Of a DNA stretch of 9,685 nucleotides, positions 1-7,889 are shown one piece after another. Positions within the stretch are counted from its first letter, which is position 1. Every line of letters starts with the position of its first letter. The stretch covers positions 1 to 9,685 of the forward strand of contig BBBL01000038.1 in NCBI GenBank assembly GCA_001311545.1, given 5' to 3'. Origin of the DNA: Thermus kawarayensis JCM 12314. GTDB taxonomy: Bacteria; Deinococcota; Deinococci; Deinococcales; Thermaceae. The notes beneath the pieces were generated by a model. The model saw only the letters and a program-made list of their open reading frames with translations. It did no database searches and was not told the DNA's origin. The position numbers and the translations under genes were made by a program.

Positions 1-169
1 TCCTTTCCGAGGAGGGGAGGGAGGTGGGGGTGGGCCTCGCCAACTACGCCTCGGAGGAGATCGCCCGCATCAAGGCAGAAAGAGCTTGGAGATTGAAGAG
101 ATCCTGGGCTACCGCTACACCGAGGAGGTGGTCCACCGGGACCACCTGGCCCTGAGGGAGGAGGTATGA
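1..169 (+). CDS. proB: Glutamate 5-kinase, C-terminal (PUA domain) fragment
   Basis: This is the 3' end of the gene for the ATP-dependent kinase that phosphorylates glutamate in the first step of proline synthesis. Only about 56 C-terminal residues lie in the window. They match the end of the ProB PUA domain: a GVGLANYASEEIARI segment, then SLEIEEILGYRY and EEVVHRDHL, where the GYRY...V.HRD pattern is typical of ProB ends. The frame slips at about 72-76: AAGGC should be AAGGGC, which restores IKGRKSLEIEE. The stop codon (167-169) overlaps the proA ATG (166-168) as ATGA, so translation of the two is probably coupled. Identity rests on this short piece plus the adjoining proA, which makes it fairly secure. 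Confidence 0.85.
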   Translation, partial: PFRGGEGGGGGPRQLRLGGDRPHQGRKSLEIEEILGYRYTEEVVHRDHLALREEV

Positions 170-1405
170 CGGTCACAAGCCTTCGGGAACTGGCGGAAAG
201 GGCGCGGGCCAGGCTATCCGAGGTGGCCAGGGGAGACCGGGACCGGGCCCTGCTTTCCATGGCGGACCTTCTGGAGGCCCGGTGGGACGCGGTCTTGGCG
301 GCCAACCGGGAGGACCTAGAAGAGGCGGAGAGGGCGGGCCTCTCCAGGGCCAAGCTGGACCGCCTGGCCCTCAAGGAGAAGGACCTGAAGACCCTCACGG
401 AGGGCCTCCGGCAGATCGCCCGCCTCCCCGACCCCCTGGGGCGGATGGAAGGCCTGGCCAGAAGGCCCAACGGCCTCAAGGTGGGAAGGATGCGGGTGCC
501 CTGGGCCTCATCGGCTTTATTTACGAGGCCAGGCCTGGGGCCACGGTGGAGGCGGTGGCCGTGGCCCTGAAGGCGGGGAACGCCATGCTCCTCAGGGGCG
601 GCAAGGAGGCCTTCCGCTCCAACCGGGCTTTGGTGGCCCTTTGGCACCGGGCCCTGAAGGAGGCGGGCCTTCCCGAGGAAGCGGTCACCCTCGTGCCCAC
701 CACCCAGCGGGAGGTCATCTTGGAGATGTGCCGCCTGGAGCTTCTGGACCTCCTCATCCCGAGGGGCGGGGAGGAGCTCATAAGGCTGGTCCAAAGGGAG
801 GCCCGGGTTCCCGTCCTCGCCCACGCCAAGGGGGTGAACCACCTCTACGTGGACGAGAAGGCGGACCTCTCCATGGCCCTCCGCCTCGCCCTAAACGGCA
901 AGACCCAGCGCCCCGCCGTGTGCAACGCCCTCGAGGCCCTTCTGGTCCACGAGAGGGTGGCGGAGGCCTTCCTCCCCATGCTGGAAAGGGCCATGCGGGA
1001 AAAGGGGGTGGAACTCAGGGCCTGCCCTAGGGCCCTTCCCCTCCTCCAGGAGGCGGTGCCCGCCCAGGAGGAGGAGTGGGACCGGGAGTACCTGGACCTC
1101 ATCCTCCGGGTGAAGGTGGTCTCCGGTCTGGAGGAGGCTCTCTCCCACATCGCCCGCCACGGCTCGCGGCACACCGAGGCCATCTGCACCGAGGACCCAA
1201 AGGTGGCCTGGCGCTTCCTGGAGGAGGTGGATGCCAGCCTCGTCCTCTGGAACGCCTCCACCCGCTTCAACGACGGCTTTGAGCTGGGCCTGGGGGCGGA
1301 GATCGGCATCAGCACCTCCAAGCTCCACGCCTACGGCCCCATGGGCCCATGGAGCTCACCACCTTAAAGTGGGTGGCCCTGGGGGAGGGGCAGGAACGAG
1401 GGTAA
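166..1405 (+). CDS. proA: Gamma-glutamyl phosphate reductase (glutamate-5-semialdehyde dehydrogenase)
   Basis: ProA is the cytosolic NADPH-dependent enzyme that reduces gamma-glutamyl phosphate to glutamate-5-semialdehyde, the second step of proline synthesis. The repaired protein is 413 residues, the normal family length. Visible family features are the N-terminal LAANREDLEEA helix (about 44-54), the RVPLGLIGFIYEARP strand-turn (about 110-124), the LRGGKEAFRSN segment, the catalytic cysteine in QRPAVCNALE (about residue 253), and the conserved end FELGLGAEIGIST...HAYGPMG. Two single C losses break the frame: at about 499-501 (GTGCCCTGG should be GTGCCCCTGG) and at about 1343-1346 (GGGCCCATGG should be GGGCCCCATGG). 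Without the second repair the protein ends early in SSPP instead of MELTTLKWVA. The start is set by the ATGA overlap with proB and by a strong purine-rich GAGGGAGGAGG site (154-164). Expression with proB is expected. Confidence 0.95.
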
Positions 1406-1408
1406 GGC

Positions 1409-2190
1409 TTGCTTAAGCGGTTCTACCGGCTCTACCAGGAGGCCCACGTCCCCTTCTTCGCCGCCGCCCTCGCCTACTACGCCCTCCTCTCCCTCATGCC
1501 CCTCCTCTTCCTCCTGGTGGGGGGGTTTGGCCTCCTCCTTGCGGGAAACCCCGCCTTGCAGGAGGAGGTCTGGCGCGCCCTGGCCCAGTTCACCCAGGCC
1601 CTCTTTCCCGCCCGGCCCGAGCTCGCCCAGGACCTTTTCCGCTTCCTCACCCGGGGGGCCTTTCCCCTCACCCTGGGAAGCGGCCTCCTCCTCCTCTGGT
1701 CGGCCAGCAACTTCTTCGCCGCCCTGAGCTACGCCTTGGGGCTCGTCTTCGGCCGGGCCCTGGGGTTCCGCCACCGCCTCTTGGGCCTCCTCATGCCCCT
1801 GGCCTTGGGGCTCGGCCTCATCCTCCTGGCTTTGGGGGGTCTGGCCCTGGGGTTTGTCCTCCGGTTTTTGCCGGAGGCCTGGCGGGGTTTCCTCGGGCCC
1901 CTGGAGGCCTTTCTGCCCCTCCTCGCCGCCTTTTCCCTCTTCCTCTTCACCTACGCCCTCTTCCGGGGGGTGGGCCGCTTTAAGGACCTCCTTCCCCTAA
2001 GCGCCGGGGCGGCGGCGGCCACCCTGCTTTTTGAGGGAGTGCGCCTGGGCCTGCCAAGCTCCTTCCCCGCTCCCAGTACGAGCTCCTCTACGGCCCTCTG
2101 GCGGGGTTCGTCCTCGCCCTTTTGGGGCTTTACCTGGTGCTCTTCGCCCTTCTCCTGGGGGCGGTGGTGGCCCGGGGGCTCTCGGAGTAG
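1409..2190 (+). CDS. YihY/virulence factor BrkB family inner-membrane protein
   Basis: This is a 260-residue polytopic membrane protein of the YihY family (once annotated RNase BN, which is a different protein). Its biochemical role is not established. About six hydrophobic helices are visible, roughly at residues 14-45, 88-118, 127-155, 163-190, 198-220 and 230-258. Family hallmarks are the first helix AAALAYYALLSLMPLL, the GAAAATLLFEGVR segment and the last helix beginning YGPLAGF. The frame breaks at about 2054-2056, where CTGCCAAG should be CTGCCCAAG; repair gives LPKLLPRSQYELLYGPLAG and a stop at 2188-2190. The start is taken as TTG at 1409, 3 nt after the proA stop, with GAGGG at 1398-1402 as a well-spaced ribosome-binding site. 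Its place in a proline operon is positional; no proline-linked function can be read from the sequence. Confidence 0.85.
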
Positions 2191-2194
2191 CGCC

Positions 2195-2224
2195 TTTCCA
2201 CCTGGTTGCCAAAAGGAGTAGGAT
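2195..2224 (+). promoter_or_regulatory. Possible leuS promoter (TTTCCA-18-TAGGAT)
   Basis: TTTCCA at 2195-2200 and TAGGAT at 2219-2224 are separated by 18 bp. Each matches 4 of 6 positions of the housekeeping sigma consensus. Transcription would start near A2231 and include the whole hairpin region that follows. An alternative pair, TTGCCA (2206-2211) with TATGCG (2230-2235), would start too late to include the first pairing arm. Readthrough from the yihY operon is a third possibility. Confidence 0.35.
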
Positions 2225-2238
2225 AGGCCTATGCGCCG

Positions 2239-2305
2239 GGCCAGGCTAGCCCCTGAGGCGGGAAGGGTCCTGGCCGTCCCTTCCCCTGGGGGAAGGGTTT
2301 TTTTT
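2239..2305 (+). promoter_or_regulatory. Candidate transcription attenuator in the leuS leader
   Basis: Three mutually exclusive pairings can be drawn. The terminator pairs CCCTTCCC (2278-2285) with GGGAAGGG (2290-2297). A second GGGAAGGG lies upstream at 2260-2267 and can pair with the same CCCTTCCC, with a 10-nt loop, which would destroy the terminator. A third helix, GGCCAGG (2239-2245) with CCTGGCC (2269-2275), encloses the upstream GGGAAGGG and could form alongside the antiterminator only as a pseudoknot, so it would favour termination. This is the usual logic of an amino-acid or tRNA-responsive attenuator ahead of a synthetase gene. The T-box consensus AGGGTGGNACCGCG is absent and the leader has no run of leucine codons, so the effector is unknown. 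The pairings are seen directly; regulation is inferred. Confidence 0.5.
2278..2305 (+). terminator. Intrinsic terminator directly upstream of leuS
   Basis: A perfect GC-rich stem is formed by 2278-2286 and 2289-2297 (nine pairs around TG, or eight pairs with a CTGG loop) and is followed by eight T residues at 2298-2305. The leuS ribosome-binding site begins at the next base, 2306. It can end transcripts coming from proBA-yihY, but any leuS mRNA carrying its Shine-Dalgarno site must also pass through it. Confidence 0.8.
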
Positions 2306-2316
2306 GAGGAGGAAGC

Positions 2317-4951
2317 ATGGAGAAGTACAACCCCCACGCCATAGAGCCCAAGTGGCAGCGCTTCTGGAAGGAGAAGGGCTTCATGAAGGCCAAGGAGGTC
2401 CCGGGGAAGAGGGGCAAGCAGTACGTCCTGGTCATGTTCCCCTACCCCTCGGGGGACCTGCACATGGGCCACCTGAAGAACTACACCATGGGGGATGTCC
2501 TGGCCCGCTTCCGCAAGGTGCAGGGTTACGAGGTCCTCCACCCCATGGGCTGGGACGCCTTTGGCCTCCCGGCGGAGAACGCCGCCCTCAAGTTCGGCGT
2601 TCATCCCAAGGAGTGGACCTACGAGAACATCCGCCAGGCCAAGGAGAGCCTGGAGCTCATGGGCATCCTCTATGACTGGGACCGGGAGGTCACCACCTGC
2701 GAGCCCGAGTACTACCGCTTTAACCAGTGGATCTTCCTCAAGATGTGGGAGAAGGGGCTGGCCTACCGGGCCAAGGGCCTCGTCAACTGGTGCCCCAAGT
2801 GCCAGACCGTCCTCGCCAACGAGCAGGTGGTGGAGGGGCGCTGCTGGCGCCACGAGGACACCCCGGTGGAGAAGCGGGAGCTGGAGCAGTGGTACCTGCG
2901 CATCACCGCCTACGCCGAGAGGCTCCTTGAGGACCTCGAGGGCCTCCGCTGGCCCGAGAAGGTGAAGGCCATGCAGAGGGCCTGGATCGGCCGCTCCGAG
3001 GGGGCGGAGATCCACTTCCCCGTGGAGGGGAAGGAGGTGAGGATTTCCGTCTTCACCACAAGGCCCGACACCCTCTTCGGGGCCACCTTCCTCGTCCTCG
3101 CCCCCGAGCACCCCCTCACCCTGGAGCTTGCCGCCCCCGAGAGGCGGGAAGAGGTCCTGGCCTACGTGGAGGCCGCCAAGCGCAAGACGGAGATCGAACG
3201 CCAGGCGGAGGGCAGGGAGAAGACCGGGGTCTTCCTGGGGGCCTACGCCCAAAACCCCGCCACGGGGGAGAGGATCCCCATCTGGACGGCGGACTACGTG
3301 CTCTATGGCTACGGCACCGGGGCCATCATGGCCGTGCCCGGGCACGACCAGCGGGACTTTGAGTTCGCCAGGAAGTTCGGCCTTCCCATCAGGAAGGTGA
3401 TTGAGCGGCCCGGAGACCCCCTTCCCGAGCCCCTGGAACGGGCCTACGAGGAGCCCGGGATCATGGTGAACTCCGGCCCCTTTGACGGCACGGAAAGCGA
3501 GGAGGGGAAGCGGAAGGTCGTCGCCTGGCTGGAGGAGAAGGGCCTGGGCAAGGGCCGGGTCACCTACCGCCTCCGGGACTGGCTCATCAGCGCCAGCGCT
3601 ACTGGGGGACCCCCATCCCCATGGTCCACTGCCAGGCCTGCGGGGTGGTGCCCGTGCCGGAGGAGGAGCTTCCCGTCCTCCTTCCCGACCTCAAGGACGT
3701 GGAGGACATCCGCCCCAAGGGGAAAAGCCCCCTGGAGGCCCACCCCGAGTTCTACGAGACCACCTGCCCCAGGTGCGGCGGCCCCGCCAGGCGGGACACG
3801 GACACCATGGACACCTTCTTTGACTCCAGCTGGTACTACCTGCGCTACACCGATCCCCATAATGACCAGCTTCCCTTCGCCCCCGAGAAGGCGGAGTTCT
3901 GGATGCCCGTGGACCAGTACATCGGCGGGGTGGAGCACGCCGTGCTGCACCTCCTCTACAGCCGCTTCTTCACCAAGTTCCTCCGCGACCTGGGGATGGT
4001 GAAGGTGGAGGAGCCCTTCCAGGGGCTTTTCACCCAGGGCATGGTCCTGGCCTGGACGGACTTCGGCCCCGTGGAGGTGGAAGGAAACACGGTGCGCCTC
4101 CCCGAGCCCACCCGGATCCGCCTGGAGATCGGGGAAAGGGAGCTTTCCCTGGAGGAGGTGCGGAAGATAGGGGCGGAGCTCCGGGACCATCCCGACGGCA
4201 CCCTCCACCTCTGGAAGCCCGCCGTGATGAGCAAGTCCAAGGGCAACGGGGTCATGGTGGGGCCCTTCGTGAAGGAGCAAGGGGCGGACATCGCCCGCAT
4301 CACCATCCTCTTCGCCGCTCCCCCCGAGAACGAGATGGTCTGGACCGAGGAGGGGGTCCAGGGGGCCTGGCGCTTCCTGAACCGCATTTACAGGCGGGTG
4401 GCCGAGGACCGGGAGGCCCTTTTGGGGACGAGCGGGGTCTTCCAGGCCGAGGCTTTGGAGGGGAAGGACCGGGAGCTCTATGCCAAGCTCCACGAGACCC
4501 TAAAGAAGGTGACGGAAGACCTGGAGGCCCTGCGCTTCAACACCGCCATCGCCGCCCTCATGGAGTTCCTGAACACCCTCTACGAGTACCGGAAGGCGCG
4601 CCCCGTGGCCCCGGTCTACCGCACCGCCGTTCGCTACTACCTGCAGATGCTCTTCCCCTTCGCCCCCCACCTGGCCGAGGAGCTTTGGCACTGGTTCTGG
4701 CCCGAAAGCCTCTTCCAGGCGGGCTGGCCCGAGCTGGACGAGAAGGCCCTGGAGAAGGACCTGGTGGAGGTGGCCGTGCAGGTGAACGGGAGGGTGCGGG
4801 GGACCATACGGTTCCCAAGGACGCCCCCCTGGAGGTGGCCTTGGCCGAGGCCCTTAGGGTGCGGAACGTAAAGGCCCACCTGGAGGGCAAGGAGGTCCTC
4901 AAGGAGATCTACGTGCCCGGGAAGATCCTCAACCTGGTAGTGCGGGGGTAG
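2317..4951 (+). CDS. leuS: Leucyl-tRNA synthetase
   Basis: LeuRS is the cytosolic class I synthetase that charges tRNA-Leu with leucine. The repaired protein is 878 residues, the length of T. thermophilus LeuRS. Domains in order are: the HIGH motif as HMGH (49-52) in the Rossmann fold; a zinc module with CPKC and a later CWRH; the CP1 editing domain with [12 protein letters not shown] and [15 protein letters not shown], whose Asp347 is the conserved editing-site residue; a second Cys cluster (HCQAC, CPRCGG); the leucine-specific insertion; VMSKS (about 637-641) as the KMSKS loop; an anticodon-binding helical region; and the C-terminal domain ending in ILNLVVRG. Two single-base losses break the frame: near 3590 (AGCGCC should be AGCCGCC, giving [12 protein letters not shown]) and near 4810 (ACGGTT should be ACGGGTT, giving IRVPKDAP). 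ATG 2317 follows GAGGAGG (2306-2312) by 4 nt. Expression probably depends on the terminator/antiterminator just upstream. Confidence 0.97.
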
Positions 4952-5644
4952 GGAGCTTAGGCGGGTGGCCTCGAGGCGGGCCACCTCCCCCGCCACCGGG
5001 GTGAGGAAGAGGCCCTGGCCCCCTTCCGCAAAGAGGAGCCTGGCATAGCCCAGGAAGAAGCCCTCGGCGTCCAGAAGGCCGAAGAGCCTTCCGGGCTCGG
5101 CCTTGGCCTCTAGGGGAAAGGCGCGGGGCCTGGCCTCCTGGAAGTGGGCGAAAAGCCTCTCCAGCCGGTTCTTTCGCCTGGCCCCGGGGGGCTTTTTCCG
5201 GGCCTCGGGAAGGGCGTGGGCGAGGCGGACCTTGAGGTCCTTCCGCCAGGCGAGGGCCCGGTAGAGCGCCTCTGACCCCAGGACCAGAACCTCGGCGGGC
5301 CTGAGGGCGTCCGCCTGCAGGAGGCGGTACTCCGGGTCCAGAAGCCCGTCCGTGTCCGCCACCGCCGGGTTTCCCGGGGGGATGAGCCGGGCTAAGCGCA
5401 GGGCGGCCACCAAGGCCTTGGCCTCCACCCCCGCGGGGGAGAGGGCCCCCACCAGGGTTCGGCGCACCAGAAAGAGGCGGCCTTCTTGGTAGCGGAAGAG
5501 GCTGAAGGTGCCGGGAAGCGCCCCCTGCCCCGGGTCCAGGTCCAGGAGGTAGGCCTCCCCCGCCCTTTCCAGAAGGCGGAGGGCCAGGGTGGTCTTGCCC
5601 ACGTCCGTGGGGCCCGCCAGAAGGAGCATCCTCCAAGAGTCCAC
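4929..5644 (-). CDS. Clp1-family polynucleotide kinase (P-loop)
   Basis: This is a P-loop protein of about 238 residues resembling the kinase core of Clp1/Grc3. These proteins phosphorylate 5'-hydroxyl ends of RNA or DNA. Walker A is GPTDVGKTT (11-19), a form characteristic of Clp1. A Walker B-like strand LLDLDPGQG (33-41), a VADTDGLL segment (95-102) and a basic lid-like stretch RKKPPGARRKNR (149-160) follow. It lacks the separate N- and C-terminal domains of eukaryotic Clp1. The start is uncertain: GTG 5644 has no Shine-Dalgarno site, and ATG 5629 has GGAGG directly abutting it and leaves only a few residues before Walker A. The 3' end is also uncertain. As given, the frame runs on to 4637 inside leuS antisense; a single missing base near 4955-4975 would end it at 4929, which is adopted here. 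It converges with leuS, overlapping by about 23 bp. From memory, a Thermus scotoductus Clp1 has been reported to have kinase activity. Confidence 0.8.
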
Positions 5645-5675
5645 TTTAAATGGGGGAAAGAGGCATAACGCATTT

Positions 5676-5703
5676 TTGCCTATCGGCGGAAAAGGGTTAT
5701 ACT
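5676..5703 (+). promoter_or_regulatory. Promoter of the acyl-CoA dehydrogenase gene (TTGCCT-16-TATACT)
   Basis: TTGCCT (5676-5681) and TATACT (5698-5703) are 16 bp apart, matching 4 of 6 and 5 of 6 consensus positions. The ATG at 5713 lies 9 nt after the -10 box, so transcription should start at or within a few bases of the start codon. No Shine-Dalgarno site fits in between, which supports a leaderless mRNA. Confidence 0.75.
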
Positions 5704-5712
5704 AGACCCACC

Positions 5713-6874
5713 ATGGCCCTGTGGTTTGAGGAAAGCCAGGAGGAAAGGCAGGTGCTCGGGCCTTTCCGGGAGTTTCTGAAGGCGGAGGTGGCCCCGGGGG
5801 CGGCGGAGCGGGACCGCACCGGGGCCTTTCCCTGGGATCTGGTGCATAAGCTCGCCCGGCTCGGGGTCTTCGGGGCCCAGGTGCCCGAGGCCTACGGGGG
5901 GGCGGGGCTTTCCACCAGGCTTTTCGCCCGCATGGTGGAGGAGGTGGCCTATTACGACGGGGCCCTCGCCCTCACCGTGGCCAGCCACAACTCCCTGGCC
6001 ACCGGGCACATCCTCCTCGCCGGGAGCGAAAGGCAGAAGGAGGTCTTTTTGCCCAGGCTTGCCTCGGGGGAGGCCCTGGGGGCCTGGGGGCTCACGGAGC
6101 CCGGCTCGGGCTCGGACGCCGCCGCCCTCAAGACCAAGGCGGAGAGGGTGGAGGGGGGGTGGGTCTTAAACGGCACTAAGCAGTTCATCACCCAGGGGAG
6201 CGTGGCCGGGGTCTACGTGGTGGTGGCCCGTACCGACCCCGCCCCAAGCCCGGAGAAGAGGCACCTAGGCATCTCCGCCTTCGCCTTTTTCCGCCCCGAG
6301 CGGGGGCTAAAGGTAGGGCGGAAGGAGGAGAAGCTTGGCCTCAACGCCTCGGACACCGCCCAGCTCGTGCTGGAGGACCTTTTCCTCCCCGAGGAGGCCC
6401 TTTTGGGCGAGCGGGGAAAGGGCTTTTACCACGTGCTTAAGGTCCTGGACGGGGGGCGGATCGGCATCGCCGCCATGGCCGTGGGCCTGGGCCGGGCCGC
6501 CTTGAACTTTGCCCTCGCCTACGCCAAAGGGAGGGAGCCTTCGGCAGGCCCATCGCCGAGTTTGAGGGGGTTTCCTTCAAGCTGGCCGAGGCGGCCACGG
6601 AGCTGGAGGCGGCGAGGCTTCTCTACCTCAAGGCGGCGGAGCTCAAGGACGCGGGAAGGCCCTTTACCCTCGAGGCCGCCCAGGCCAAGCTCTTCGCCAG
6701 CGAGGCGGCGGTTAAGCCTGCGACGAGGCCATCCAGGTCCTCGGGGGCTACGGCTACATCAAGGACTACCCGGTGGAGCGCTACTGGCGGGACGCCCGCC
6801 TGACCCGCATCGGCGAGGGAACCAGCGAGATTCTGAAGCTGGTCATCGCCCGGCGCCTTCTAGAAGCGGTGTGA
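5713..6874 (+). CDS. Acyl-CoA dehydrogenase (FAD-dependent)
   Basis: This flavoenzyme introduces the alpha-beta double bond into an acyl-CoA thioester and passes electrons to electron-transfer flavoprotein, in fatty-acid or branched-chain amino-acid breakdown. The repaired protein is 387 residues, normal for the family. It has the N-terminal helical domain, the first family signature [13 protein letters not shown], an FAD/substrate segment with [26 protein letters not shown], the second signature [20 protein letters not shown], and the catalytic glutamate in IGEGTSEI (about E369). The chain-length preference cannot be read from sequence; short- or branched-chain substrates are plausible. Two G losses break the frame: about 6537 (GAGCC should be GAGGCC, giving [14 protein letters not shown]) and about 6716 (AAGCCTGC should be AAGGCCTGC, giving VKACDEAIQ). 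It starts at ATG 5713, just after its promoter. Its 3' end overlaps the convergent rlmN by 32 bp. Confidence 0.93.
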
Positions 6875-7889
6875 GGGCGAGGGGCTTGGGGGTCTTGAGG
6901 GCCAGCTGCCCGCAGGCCGCCCCCACGTCCTGCCCCCGGCTCCACCGTATGGAGGTGGGCACCCCCTGGCGCTTAAGCTCCTCGGCGAAGGCCAGGAGGC
7001 CCGCCTTGGGGGTTCCCTCCACCGGGGCGCCTTCCCAGGGGTTAAAGGGAATGAGGTTCACGTGGGCGCTTAGGCCCTTGAGGAGCTTGGCCAGGAGCCG
7101 GGCCTGCCAGGGGTGGTCGTTCACCCCCTTGAGCAGGGTGTACTCAAAGGTGACCCGCCGCTTGGTCTTGGCGTAGTAGTGGCGGACCGCCTCCAGGATC
7201 TCGGCGATGGGGTAGCGGTGGGCGGTGGGGATGATCTGCTTGCGGGTCTCGTCGTCGGGGGCGTGGAGGGAGAGGGCGAGGCGCACCCCCAGGTCCTCCT
7301 CGGCGAGGCGGTAGATTCCCTTGGGGATGCCCACGGTGGAGAGGGTGATGCGCTTGGGCTCATGGCCAAGGCCTTCTTGTGGAGCATGATGCCTATGGCC
7401 TTGAGGACGTTCTTCAGGTTGAGCAAGGGCTCCCCCATGCCCATGAGGACCACGTTCCGGATCTCCCGAGGGGAGATCCCCTGGTGGTGGGCGATGGCGA
7501 GAAGCTGGGAGAGGATCTCCGCCGCGGTGAGGTTGCGGCCGAAGCCCAAGGCCCCCGTGGCGCAGAAACTGCACCCCGCCGGGCAGCCCACCATGCTGGA
7601 GAGGCAGACGGTCTTGCGGTTCTCGTAGGCATGTAGACGGCCTCGGTCCTCTGGCCGTCCAGGAGGGTGAAGAGGTACTTCACGCTCCCGTCCTGGCTCG
7701 GGAAGGCCTGGACCAGGGAGAACTCCAAGAGGCGCCACTCCCGGCTCAAAGCCTCCCGCAGGGCCTTGGGCAGGTCGGTCATCTCGGAAAAGTCCAAGGC
7801 CCCCTTGGTGTAGAGCCAGTGGATGATCTGGCCTTGCGGAAGCCCTCGCCGGGGAGTTCTTCGGGAAATAGCTCCAGGATGGGCCTCAT
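6843..7889 (-). CDS. rlmN: Dual-specificity RNA methyltransferase RlmN (radical SAM)
   Basis: RlmN adds a methyl group to C2 of adenosine 2503 in 23S rRNA and of A37 in some tRNAs, using a radical SAM mechanism. The repaired protein is 349 residues. The radical SAM cluster motif is CPAGCSFC (C103, C107, C110). The two mechanistic cysteines are visible in [10 protein letters not shown] (about C96) and GAACGQL (about C327). Further family segments are [16 protein letters not shown] and LALSLHAP. Three single-base losses break it: about 7835 (AAGGCC should be AAGGGCC, coding strand, giving [14 protein letters not shown]), about 7628 (ATGCCTAC should be ATGCCCTAC) and about 7357 (AGCCCAAG should be AGCCCCAAG). 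ATG 7889 is chosen because GAGGGGG precedes it by 4 nt and it gives the expected N-terminus. It overlaps the Uma2 gene stop as ATGA and is probably co-transcribed with it. Confidence 0.95.

Noticed and set aside
1858..1877. Hairpin CCTCCGG / CCGGAGG with a TTTTTG loop
   Set aside because: The T residues are in the loop rather than after the stem, and it lies within the yihY coding region; no terminator function is indicated.
2200..2316. T-box riboswitch ahead of leuS
   Set aside because: The conserved AGGGTGGNACCGCG sequence and a long specifier stem are absent, and the space is only 126 nt.
1951..3345. Open frame of 464 codons on the minus strand opposite yihY and leuS
   Set aside because: It is the antisense shadow of genuine genes in GC-rich DNA, where stop codons are rare in several frames. 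The product is low-complexity Gly/Pro/Leu sequence and the plus strand is plainly leuS.
3580..3600. Programmed frameshift in leuS
   Set aside because: There is no slippery heptamer or downstream stimulator, and similar single G/C losses occur in nearly all other genes, so an error is far likelier.
4964..4985. Hairpin GGTGGCC / GGCCACC as a shared terminator of leuS and the Clp1 gene
   Set aside because: There is no T-tract on either strand and the sequence codes for the Clp1-family C-terminus.
7460..7478. Perfect 8-bp inverted repeat GATCTCCC / GGGAGATC
   Set aside because: It lies inside conserved rlmN coding sequence (ISPREIRN region) and is most simply explained by codon use.
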